The notes below the pieces were generated by a model. That model made no database searches. It was not told where the DNA came from and saw only the letters and a list, made by a program, of their open reading frames with translations. A stretch of DNA of 64,000 nucleotides. It comes from Lentzea cavernae (GTDB lineage Bacteria > Actinomycetota > Actinomycetes > Mycobacteriales > Pseudonocardiaceae). Positions within the stretch are counted from its first letter, which is position 1, and the number at the start of each line of letters is the position of its first letter. Positions 39,146 through 47,245 of this stretch are shown here, piece by piece. Location: the NCBI RefSeq assembly GCF_014653695.1, contig NZ_BNAR01000004.1, positions 1 to 64,000 of the forward strand, given 5' to 3'. The translations under genes and the position numbers were made by a program.

Positions 39146-40644
39146 CGGCTCACGTCGTCGCGACCGGCCTGCGCAAGCGGTACGGCACCGTCGAGGTGCT
39201 CAACGTCGACCGGCTGGAGCTGCGCGGCGGCGAGGTCGTCGCACTGCTCGGGGAGAACGGCGCCGGCAAGTCGACCCTGGTCAAGGTGCTGACCGGTGCC
39301 ACCGCCGCCGACGAGGGCGAGGTCACGATCGGCGGCGCGGCACTGCGCAACGGCGACCCGGCACACGCCCAGGAGCTCGGCGTCGCCACGGTGTCGCAGG
39401 AGTTCCCGCTCGTGCCGGAGCTGTCCGCAGCGGAGAACCTCCTGCTCGGCAGGCGCGCCGGGACGAGCGGTGTCCTGTTCGACCGGCGGGCGACCGAGCG
39501 CACGGCACGGGAGATGCTGGCGCGGATCGACGCCGACATCCCGGTGCGACGGCCCGTCGCCCGGTTGTCGGTGGCCCAGCGGCAGCTCGTGGAGATCGCC
39601 AAGGCCCTCGGGCGGGACCCGTCCGTGCTGGTGCTCGACGAACCGACGTCGGCGCTCGGACCGGTCGAGTCCCGCCGCGTCCTGCGGTGTGCCCGCGACC
39701 TCGCCGCGCAGGGCAAGGTCGTGATCTTCATCGGGCACCGGCTGGACGAGGTGCGCGAGATCGCCGACCGCGTGGTCATCCTGCGCAACGGCCGCATGGT
39801 CGCCGACCTCCCGCCCGAGCGGGCGAGCACCCAGGCGATGATCAGTGCGATGGCGGGCGACGAGGCCGAGGTCCTCGTCGAGGGCGACCCTCCCCCCGTC
39901 GGCGACGAACCCGTGCTCACCGTGCGGGCGCTCGAAGCCGCCGGGATCGGCCCCGTCGACCTCGAGGTCCGCCGTGGCGAGATCCTCGGAGTGGCGGGCC
40001 TCATGGGCTCCGGCCGCAGCCGCCTCGTCCACGCTCTGATGGGTGCCCTGCCGGCTACCGCCGGGTCGATGTCCCTCGCGGGAAGCCCGTACGCGCCCAA
40101 GCACCCGGCAGACGCGGTGCACGCGGGTGTCGGCCTGATCCCGGAAGACCGCAAGCACCAGGGACTGCTGCTCGACGCCTCGGTCCGCTGGAACATCTCC
40201 CTCGCCTCACTCCCCCGCATCGCGAAACGCGGTTACCTCCGGCCGCGCGCCGAGAAGGCGTTCACCGACGAGGTCCGGCAGTCGGTGAAGGTGCGGTGCG
40301 CGACGCAGGAACAGCCGATCGGCACGTTGTCCGGCGGCAACCAGCAGCGCGCGATCTTCGGCCGCTGGTTCGCCACCCGGCCGAAGCTGCTCCTGCTCGA
40401 CGAGCCGACCCGAGGCGTCGACGTCGGAGCCAAGGCCGAGATCTACCACCTCATCGAGACCTTCGCCGCACAGGGCATGGCGGTCGTCATCGCGTCGTCG
40501 GAGTTGGAGGAGCTGATGCGGCTGACGCACCGGACCGTCGTGCTCGCCGGCGGGCGCGTCGCCGCGACTCTCGAACGGCGTGAGTACAGCAAGAACGCGC
40601 TCATGACCGCCACCAACGACATCCCAGGAGGGGTGAGCGCATGA
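39142..40644 (+). CDS. Sugar ABC transporter ATP-binding protein (RbsA-type)
   Basis: This 500-residue protein has two nucleotide-binding domains. NBD1 has Walker A G-E-N-G-A-G-K-S-T and Walker B V-L-V-L-D-E-P-T. Its signature is L-S-V-A-Q rather than L-S-G-G-Q, as is usual in RbsA-like proteins. NBD2 has the degenerate Walker A G-L-M-G-S-G-R-S-R, signature L-S-G-G-N-Q-Q and D-E-P-T-R-G-V-D-V-G-A-K. It drives sugar import. Start GTG overlaps the binding-protein stop. Confidence 0.95.
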   Translation: MTAHVVATGLRKRYGTVEVLNVDRLELRGGEVVALLGENGAGKSTLVKVLTGATAADEGEVTIGGAALRNGDPAHAQELGVATVSQEFPLVPELSAAENLLLGRRAGTSGVLFDRRATERTAREMLARIDADIPVRRPVARLSVAQRQLVEIAKALGRDPSVLVLDEPTSALGPVESRRVLRCARDLAAQGKVVIFIGHRLDEVREIADRVVILRNGRMVADLPPERASTQAMISAMAGDEAEVLVEGDPPPVGDEPVLTVRALEAAGIGPVDLEVRRGEILGVAGLMGSGRSRLVHALMGALPATAGSMSLAGSPYAPKHPADAVHAGVGLIPEDRKHQGLLLDASVRWNISLASLPRIAKRGYLRPRAEKAFTDEVRQSVKVRCATQEQPIGTLSGGNQQRAIFGRWFATRPKLLLLDEPTRGVDVGAKAEIYHLIETFAAQGMAVVIASSELEELMRLTHRTVVLAGGRVAATLERREYSKNALMTATNDIPGGVSA

Positions 40645-41645
40645 CCGCCACCCGGACGGAGCCCGCGCTCGCCGCGAAGAGAGCGGACGGGCTCGCCACC
40701 TCGTTCCTGCAGACCAAGGAACTCGGCGTGGTCGGCGCGGTCGTCGTCGTGTTCGCCGCCTTCGCCCTGGCCAACCCGAACTTCGCGAGCGGCGCGAACC
40801 TGCAGACCATGGGCGTCGACCTCGCCCAGTACGGGCTGCTCGCGCTCGGCGTCAGCTTCGTGATCATCACCGGCGGGATCGACCTGTCCGTCGGTTCGGT
40901 CGTCGCCCTCTCCGGCGTCTGGTCGGCGTGGCTGAACGTCCACGCGGGCCTGCCCGACGTCGTCGCGATCGTCGTCACGCTGCTCACCGGTGTAGCCATC
41001 GGACTGGTGCACGGATTCGCGGTCACCTTCCTGGGCCTGCCCCCGTTCGTCACCACGCTGGTCACGCTCGTGGCGGCACGCGGGGCGGCGCTCGCGCTGA
41101 CCCAGGGCTTCCCGATCGACGGCATCGGCGAGACGTTCGGCAGCATCGCCCAGTACCGCCTGGCGGGCGTCCCCATTCCCGCGTTGCTCTTCGTCGGGGC
41201 GTGCGTGATCGCGTTCTTCTTCCTCGAACGCACGCACGTCGGACGTCAGGTGTACGCGGTCGGCGGCAACTCCGAGGCGGCGAGGCTCGCGGGCATCCGC
41301 ACGCGCCGACGGATCATCCTCACCTACGTCGTCAGCAGCACCTGCGCCGCGGCCGTCGGCGTCCTCGTCACGGCCAGGCTCACGGTCGGCCAGCCCGGTG
41401 TGGCGGTCGGCTGGGAGCTCAACGCCATCGCGGCCGCCGTGATCGGCGGGATCAGCCTCAGCGGCGGCGTGGGCCGGGTGCTGGGCGTCGCGTTCGGCGC
41501 GATCCTGCTGGTCTGCATCAACAGCGGCCTCGTGATCCTGCACGTCTCGCCCTACTACCAGCAGATCGTGCTCGGCGCGGTCCTGGCCGTCGCCATCGTC
41601 ACCGACCGGTTGCGCGCCCGCCGCTCCGAACGCCTCCAGAGCTGA
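40641..41645 (+). CDS. Sugar ABC transporter permease (RbsC-type)
   Basis: This 334-residue membrane protein has about nine hydrophobic segments. Family signatures: I-T-G-G-I-D-L-S-V-G-S-V-V-A-L, A-V-G-G-N-S-E-A-A-R-L-A-G-I-R, W-E-L-N-A-I-A-A-A-V-I-G-G. It forms the translocation path for the ribose-type importer as a homodimer. Its start overlaps the ATPase stop by four bases. Confidence 0.95.
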   Translation: MTATRTEPALAAKRADGLATSFLQTKELGVVGAVVVVFAAFALANPNFASGANLQTMGVDLAQYGLLALGVSFVIITGGIDLSVGSVVALSGVWSAWLNVHAGLPDVVAIVVTLLTGVAIGLVHGFAVTFLGLPPFVTTLVTLVAARGAALALTQGFPIDGIGETFGSIAQYRLAGVPIPALLFVGACVIAFFFLERTHVGRQVYAVGGNSEAARLAGIRTRRRIILTYVVSSTCAAAVGVLVTARLTVGQPGVAVGWELNAIAAAVIGGISLSGGVGRVLGVAFGAILLVCINSGLVILHVSPYYQQIVLGAVLAVAIVTDRLRARRSERLQS

Positions 41646-41656
41646 GGAAGGTCACC

Positions 41657-44005
41657 ATGAGACGCATCCTGCTCGCGGCGCTGGCCCTCGTCCTCACCGC
41701 GACCTCCGCCACCGCCGTTCACGCCCAAGCGGACCCGACCTTCACCATCGTCGAGCCGTCCAGCGGCAACGTCCTGGGCCTCACCCGGTCCGGCACCGAC
41801 CCGGTCGTCACCGTCGACCCGTACTCGAACGACCGCAGGCAGCTCTGGCGGCTCGCCGACATCGGCGACGGCTACTCGCGGATCATCAACGACGGCACCG
41901 GGAAGTCGCTGTCCACGGTGGACGGACAGTCCGGCGACGGCGCTGTCGTGCACCTCTGGGACTTCCTCGGCAGCTTCCCCGACCAGCACTGGCGCGTCAC
42001 CGGCAACGGCGAGATCGCCAACCGCGGCACCGGCGACCGGCTGTTGTCCACGAAGGACGGTCAGACGGCGGCAGGCACCGAGACCCAGCTCTGGAGCCGG
42101 ACGGCCGGTCGCGCCGGTCAGACCTGGAAGCTGGTCCCGACGGCGCTCGACCGCGGCATCACCGTGCGCACGGACGTCGTGAGCCAGGCGCCCAGCACGT
42201 CCGTCGCGACCGGCATGGAGGACGTGAACCACGAGATCTACGGCGGCATCTACAGCCAACTGGTCTTCGGCGAGGCCTTCCAGGAACCCGCGCAGGCCAC
42301 CGGTGTCAGCGGCATGTGGCGGCCCGTCACCACCGGGAACGCCCGGGGCTCCCACTCGCTCGACACGACGTCGCCGTTCAAGGGCAGGCAGAGTCAGCGC
42401 GTCACGTTCGACTCGGGCCGCGGCAGCGTCGGCGTCGAGAACCGCGGGCTGAACCGGCAGGGCATCGGCGTGGTCGGCGGCAAGCAGTACGAGGGCAAAG
42501 TCACGCTTCGAACCGACCGCCGGCAGACCATCGTCCTCGCCCTGCAGAGCGAGGACGGCAGCCGCACCTACGCGCGGACTTCGGTGCGCGCCACGGGCAC
42601 CGGCTGGCAGACCTACAACTTCTCGCTCGTCCCGTCCCGCACCGACGCGCACGCCCGGTTCGTGGTCGAGCTGACCGCCGCCGGCTCGATCGACATCGGC
42701 TACTCGTTCCTGCAGCCGGGCACGTGGGGCCGCTACCGCGGCCTGCCCGTGCGCAAGGACGTCGCCGAGATGATGGTCCAGCAGGGGTTGCAGGCGATCA
42801 GGTTCGGTGGCTGTGCGAACAGCGGCTGCGGCGACGTCTCCGAGTACAAGTGGAAGACCATGATCGGCGATCCGGTCACGCGGCCGGTCACCAAGGGCTT
42901 CTGGTACCCCTACGAATCCAACGGCTGGGGCATCTTCGAGTTCCTGCGGCTCGGTGAAGCCATGGGCATCGAGGCGGTGCCCTCGCTGAACATCGATGAA
43001 ACCCCGCAGGACGTCGCCGACCTGATGCAGTACCTCTACGGCCCGGCTTCCTCGCCGTGGGGTGCGAAGCGGGCCGCCGACGGCCACCGGGCGCCGTACG
43101 CGGTGAACCGCATCCAGCTCGGCAACGAGAACGCCATCGACGAGCCGTACTGGCGGAAGTTCAGGGCGCTCGCCGAGGTGATCTGGGCGCACGACCCGAA
43201 GATCAAGCTCGTCGTCGGCGACTTCACCTACAGCGACGTGATCGTCGACCCGTTCCGCTTCACCGGCGGCGGCAAGGTGAACACGCTCGCCGCGCACCAG
43301 AAGATCCTGGACCTGGCCAGGGAACGGGGCACCGAGGTGCAGTTCGACATCCACCTGTGGACGCAGAACGTCCGTGACGTGCCGTCCCAGATCCGCGCGC
43401 TCGACAGCTACGCCGACCAGCTCGGGAAGATCTCCCCCGGAGCGAACTACAAGGTCGTCGTGTTCGAGCTCAACGCCGACAGCCACGACCTGGCGCGGGC
43501 GATCGGCAACGCCTACGCGATCAACGCGCTGCAGCGGCGGCCGAAGGTCGACGTGATCGCCTCGGCCAACGCCCTTCAGGTCGACGGTCAGAACGACAAC
43601 GGCTGGAACCAGGGGCTGGTGTTCTTCAACCAGCTGCAGGTGTGGGGCCAGCCGCCGTACTACGTGCACCAGATGAAGAGGGCGTCCTCGCAGCCCGGTG
43701 TCCTGCGCACCGACGTCACCGGCGGCGACGAGCTGTTCGACGTCACAGCGCTGACCAGCCCGGACGGCAGGAAGCTGACCATCGACGTCGTCAACGGCAC
43801 CGATGCGCCGCTCACCTACACCGTGCAGCTCGACGGGCTTCGCGGCCGGGCCGCGGTGAGCGTCCTGCAGGGACGACCCACTGCGGTGAACACAGCCGGG
43901 AACCCGCGCAACACCGTTCCCGAACAGTCCACTGTGGACCTTTCGAGCGGCTCGGTGACCCACACCTTCCCCGCCCGCTCGTTCACCTCGTTCCGGATCG
44001 GATAG
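41657..44005 (+). CDS. Secreted ricin-lectin / GH51-like arabinofuranosidase
   Basis: This is a 782-residue secreted protein. Signal peptide 1-24; ricin-type beta-trefoil lectin at about 28-160 with Q-x-W repeats (R-Q-L-W-R, D-Q-H-W-R, G-Q-T-W-K). A carbohydrate-binding-like beta domain follows (about 225-355). The TIM barrel (360-660) is GH51-like: I-R-F-G-G-C-A-N-S-G, L-G-N-E-N with acid/base Glu491, V-V-F-E-L-N with nucleophile Glu604. The C-terminal beta domain is typical of alpha-L-arabinofuranosidases. It probably releases the sugar taken up by the adjacent importer. GAGGAAGG precedes the ATG. Confidence 0.87.
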   Translation: MRRILLAALALVLTATSATAVHAQADPTFTIVEPSSGNVLGLTRSGTDPVVTVDPYSNDRRQLWRLADIGDGYSRIINDGTGKSLSTVDGQSGDGAVVHLWDFLGSFPDQHWRVTGNGEIANRGTGDRLLSTKDGQTAAGTETQLWSRTAGRAGQTWKLVPTALDRGITVRTDVVSQAPSTSVATGMEDVNHEIYGGIYSQLVFGEAFQEPAQATGVSGMWRPVTTGNARGSHSLDTTSPFKGRQSQRVTFDSGRGSVGVENRGLNRQGIGVVGGKQYEGKVTLRTDRRQTIVLALQSEDGSRTYARTSVRATGTGWQTYNFSLVPSRTDAHARFVVELTAAGSIDIGYSFLQPGTWGRYRGLPVRKDVAEMMVQQGLQAIRFGGCANSGCGDVSEYKWKTMIGDPVTRPVTKGFWYPYESNGWGIFEFLRLGEAMGIEAVPSLNIDETPQDVADLMQYLYGPASSPWGAKRAADGHRAPYAVNRIQLGNENAIDEPYWRKFRALAEVIWAHDPKIKLVVGDFTYSDVIVDPFRFTGGGKVNTLAAHQKILDLARERGTEVQFDIHLWTQNVRDVPSQIRALDSYADQLGKISPGANYKVVVFELNADSHDLARAIGNAYAINALQRRPKVDVIASANALQVDGQNDNGWNQGLVFFNQLQVWGQPPYYVHQMKRASSQPGVLRTDVTGGDELFDVTALTSPDGRKLTIDVVNGTDAPLTYTVQLDGLRGRAAVSVLQGRPTAVNTAGNPRNTVPEQSTVDLSSGSVTHTFPARSFTSFRIG

Positions 44006-44012
44006 GAGCACC

Positions 44013-44891
44013 GTGCGCACCTACCAGGCACAGGTCTGCCTCGACGAACGCGCCGGACACGCGGAAGGACCGGTGTGGGACGACGTCCGCGGTGAGTTGC
44101 TGTGGGTCGACGTCTACGCCGGCCTCGTCCGGCGCGCGCGGTGGTCGGCGGGCCGGCTCGTGCCCGTGCGGACCTACGCTCTCGGCCAGCCGGTGGGCGC
44201 GGTCGTGCCGTGCACCGACCCGGACGACGGCTGGGTCGTCGCGAGCGAGCTCGGTTTCGCCCTGCTGGGCGTCGAGGGCGAGGTGCGGGTGCTGGCCGAG
44301 CCCGAACGCGGCCGGGGCACGCGGATGAACGACGGCGCCGCCGACCCGCGGGGCCGGTTCTGGGCGGGGAGCATGGCGCACGACCGCACACCGGGCGCGG
44401 GCTCCCTGTACCGCCTGGACGGCACCAAGGCGGTGCGCGTGCTCGCGGACGTGACGATCTCGAACGGCCTCGCCTGGCGCAACGCCGACGAGTTCTACTA
44501 CGTCGACACCCCCACCCAGCAAGTGGACCTGGTCGATCGGGAAGGGTGCCGCGAACCCGCGTTCCCGATCGACCCCTCGCTGGGCGCTCCCGACGGCATG
44601 TCGATCGACGCCGAGGGCGCGTTGTGGGTGGCGATGTGGGGCGGGTCCGCCGTCGTCCGGTTCAGCCCGCGCGGCGAGGTGCTCGCCCGTGTCGAGGTGC
44701 CGGCCACCCAGGTCAGCAGCTGCTGCTTCGGCGGGCCCGGCCTGACCACATTGTTCGTCACCACCTCGCAGGAGGGGTTCGGCGCGCGGCAGTCCGCCGA
44801 CGAGCCGGAGGCCGGGAAGCTCTTCGCGGTCGAGACGGACGTCGCCGGCCTGCCCGCGGATCGCTACCGACCGGAAGGAGTGAGCTCATGA
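44013..44891 (+). CDS. SMP-30/gluconolactonase-family sugar lactonase
   Basis: This 292-residue six-bladed propeller is cytoplasmic (no signal). Metal and active-site residues appear in A-E-G-P-V-W-D (Glu18), T-R-M-N-D-G-A-A-D-P-R-G-R-F-W-A-G (Asn/Asp), S-N-G-L-A-W (Asn) and P-D-G-M-S-I-D (Asp). It hydrolyses aldonolactones. The GTG start follows GGAG. It lies between the glycosidase and the dehydrogenase, so it probably opens the lactone produced by the latter. Confidence 0.93.
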   Translation: MRTYQAQVCLDERAGHAEGPVWDDVRGELLWVDVYAGLVRRARWSAGRLVPVRTYALGQPVGAVVPCTDPDDGWVVASELGFALLGVEGEVRVLAEPERGRGTRMNDGAADPRGRFWAGSMAHDRTPGAGSLYRLDGTKAVRVLADVTISNGLAWRNADEFYYVDTPTQQVDLVDREGCREPAFPIDPSLGAPDGMSIDAEGALWVAMWGGSAVVRFSPRGEVLARVEVPATQVSSCCFGGPGLTTLFVTTSQEGFGARQSADEPEAGKLFAVETDVAGLPADRYRPEGVSS

Positions 44892-45871
44892 CCAACGTCG
44901 CGTTGGTCGGGTGCGGCGCGATGGGCGAGATCGTCGCCCGCACCGTCTACCCCGCACTCGGCGGCCTCGTCGCCGCGATCGACCCCGACCCGGCCCGTGC
45001 CGCCGCGGTCGCGGAACTGACCGGCGCACGGCCGTTCACGTCGCTGGCGCGAGCCCGGCAGGAGGTGGGGATCGACGCCGTCGACGTCCGCGTCCCGCAC
45101 CACCTGCACGCCACCGTGGTGCTGGAGGCGCTCGGCGCGGGGTGTCACGTACTGGTCGAGAAGCCTTTCGCCACAACGCTTGCCGATGGCCGTGCGATGG
45201 TCACCGCGGCGGAGGAGTCCGGCCTGGTCCTCGCCGTGGCCGAGAACTACCCGCACATGCAGGCCGTCCGCGACGCCCGCACCGCGGTGAGGACAGGCGT
45301 CATCGGTGAGGTCCTCGCACTGCGATCGACCCGCGCCTACCAGGTCGGCGGCGTCTGGGTGCGCGACGGCTGGCGTCACGGCACCGGGCCGTCGGGCGGG
45401 ATCCTGCTGGACCAGGGCACCCACCAGGTGAGCCTGGTGCGCTGCCTCGGCGGGCCTGTTCGGGCGGTCTCCGCGGCCGGTGGCGCCGACATGGTCTCGC
45501 TCACCCTGATGATGGCGAGCGGCGTCGTCGCCCAGTCACTGCTGACCTGGTCCTCCCCCGGTCCGGCCGATCAGGCGGAGGCGACCGTCATCGGCAGCGG
45601 CGGCCGCCTCGACGTCCTCGTCGACTACGACGCCGACGGCGGTGGGTGCGACATCTGGACTCCGGGCGGGACTTCGCTTCTGGGCAAGGAGAACTACTAC
45701 GACAGCCACCGGTTGATGGTCGAGGACTGGCTCCAGGCCATCTCGTCCGGGACGGAACCCGTTGTTCCCGGCAACGAGGGCCTGGAGGACCTGCGCGTTG
45801 TGCTCGCCGCGGCCAGGTCGCTGGACGAGGGCGGCGGTTTCGTCGAGGTGGCCTCGACGGAGGGGAGCTGA
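44888..45871 (+). CDS. Gfo/Idh/MocA-family sugar dehydrogenase
   Basis: This 327-residue NAD(P)-dependent oxidoreductase has the Rossmann motif V-A-L-V-G-C-G-A-M-G, V-E-K-P-F-A (catalytic Lys in the E-K-P motif) and D-Q-G-T-H-Q-V (catalytic Asp/His). It probably oxidises an aldose to its lactone; L-arabinose or D-galactose dehydrogenases of this type are known. Its ATG overlaps the lactonase stop (ATGA). Confidence 0.93.
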   Translation: MTNVALVGCGAMGEIVARTVYPALGGLVAAIDPDPARAAAVAELTGARPFTSLARARQEVGIDAVDVRVPHHLHATVVLEALGAGCHVLVEKPFATTLADGRAMVTAAEESGLVLAVAENYPHMQAVRDARTAVRTGVIGEVLALRSTRAYQVGGVWVRDGWRHGTGPSGGILLDQGTHQVSLVRCLGGPVRAVSAAGGADMVSLTLMMASGVVAQSLLTWSSPGPADQAEATVIGSGGRLDVLVDYDADGGGCDIWTPGGTSLLGKENYYDSHRLMVEDWLQAISSGTEPVVPGNEGLEDLRVVLAAARSLDEGGGFVEVASTEGS

Positions 45872-45872
45872 C

Positions 45873-46643
45873 ATGTCCCAGTCCGTCGACAGGGCGGCGA
45901 CCATCCTCGACGCGTGCGCCCGCGGTCCGCAGCGCATGGCCGATCTCTCCCGGTTGCTCGACGTCCACCGCTCCACCGCGTTGCGCCTGTTGCAGACCAT
46001 GGACCGGCACCGGCTCGTGCGGCAGCTGGAGGACGGCACCTGGGCGATCGGCTTCGGCCTGATCGGCATGGCGCTGGAGAGCCTCGACCGCATGGACCTG
46101 CGCACCGCCGCGCGGCCGCGGCTGGAGCGGCTCGCCCGCGAGGTCGGCCACACCGTCCACCTCGCCGAACTGCTGGGCAACGACATCGTCTACGTCGACA
46201 AGGTCGAGGGCCACGGCGCGGTGCGGATGGCGTCCCGCATCGGCGCCCCGGTCCAGGTGCACACCGCCGCCGTCGCGAAGACGATCATCGCCGGGCTCAC
46301 GCCGGAACAGCGCGACACGATCCTCGCGTCGGCGACGTTCCAGCGGTTCACGGCCTCGACGATCACCAGGCCGTCGGACTACGCCGTCGAACTGGCCCGT
46401 GTGCGCAAGCAGGGCTACGCCGTCGACGACAGCGAGCACGAGAGCGTGCTGGCGTGCGTCGCCGTGCCGGTGCGCGACCACACGGGCACCGTCCACGCCG
46501 GGGTCTCGATCACCGCGCTGTGCGCGCTCGAACCTCTCGACCGGCTCAAGCGCCACCTCCCGCTGCTCTGGCGGATGGCCACGGAGATCTCCCAGCACCT
46601 CGGCTGGGACGGGACCACGGGGGTGCGCCGCCATGCCGGCTGA
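45873..46643 (+). CDS. IclR-family transcriptional regulator
   Basis: This 256-residue protein has an N-terminal winged HTH (R-M-A-D-L-S-R-L-L-D-V-H-R-S-T-A-L-R-L-L) and a GAF-like IclR effector domain, with H-L-A-E-L-L-G-N-D-I-V-Y-V-D-K-V-E-G and D-S-E-H-E-S-V-L-A-C-V-A-V-P-V-R-D. GGGGAG precedes the ATG. It lies inside the catabolic operon, and its stop overlaps the aldolase start. It probably senses a pathway intermediate and acts at the palindrome before the ABC genes. Confidence 0.94.
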   Translation: MSQSVDRAATILDACARGPQRMADLSRLLDVHRSTALRLLQTMDRHRLVRQLEDGTWAIGFGLIGMALESLDRMDLRTAARPRLERLAREVGHTVHLAELLGNDIVYVDKVEGHGAVRMASRIGAPVQVHTAAVAKTIIAGLTPEQRDTILASATFQRFTASTITRPSDYAVELARVRKQGYAVDDSEHESVLACVAVPVRDHTGTVHAGVSITALCALEPLDRLKRHLPLLWRMATEISQHLGWDGTTGVRRHAG

Positions 46644-47223
46644 CTTCTTCGAACGCCACCTCGTCGTCACCCCGGCGATGGTGATCCTGCGCGGGCACGA
46701 CATGGCCACGACCCTGCTGCTCTGCCGCGCCGCGTACGCCCAGGGGGTCGCCCTGATCGAAGTGCCCTGGCACGGCGAGGAATCCAGGAAGTCCCTGATC
46801 GCCGCGGTCGACTGGGCCCGTCCGCTGGCCGGTGTGACGGTCGGTGCCGGAACTGTCGTGTCCCGCGAGGTCCTCGACGAGGTCGCGGAGATCGGCGCCC
46901 GGTTCACCGTCGCGCCGGGCTTCCACCCCGAGGTGGCGGCCGCGAGCGTCGAGCGCGGCCTGCCGCACCTGCCCGGTGTCGCCACGGGCACCGAGGTGGG
47001 CACCGCGCTCGCCGCCGGATTCCGGTGGCAGAAGGCCTTTCCCGCGAGCGTGCTCACACCCGCGTGGATCACCGCACTGCGTGCGCCGTTCCCCGGCGTG
47101 CGGTTCGTCGCGACCGGCGGGATCGACGCGGGCAACGCGCGGTCGTTCCTCGACGCGGGCGCCCGCGCGGTCTCCTTCGGCAGCTCCTTCACCCCGGAAG
47201 CCCTGTCCGCCCTACGAAACTGA
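46633..47223 (+). CDS. KDPG/KDPGal-type aldolase (Eda family)
   Basis: This 196-residue class I aldolase has V-I-L-R-G-H-D (Arg20), L-I-E-V-P-W (catalytic Glu43) and Q-K-A-F-P-A-S (Schiff-base Lys134, the usual K-x-F-P-A). G-A-G-T-V-V and A-T-G-G-I-D-A-G-N are phosphate-loop segments. It cleaves 2-keto-3-deoxy-6-phospho sugar acids to pyruvate and glyceraldehyde 3-phosphate. Its ATG lies 11 bp inside the IclR gene. The kinase needed to make the phosphorylated substrate is not in the window. Confidence 0.93.
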   Translation: MPADFFERHLVVTPAMVILRGHDMATTLLLCRAAYAQGVALIEVPWHGEESRKSLIAAVDWARPLAGVTVGAGTVVSREVLDEVAEIGARFTVAPGFHPEVAAASVERGLPHLPGVATGTEVGTALAAGFRWQKAFPASVLTPAWITALRAPFPGVRFVATGGIDAGNARSFLDAGARAVSFGSSFTPEALSALRN

Positions 47224-47245
47224 CGTGCGAGATCGGAGTACAACG

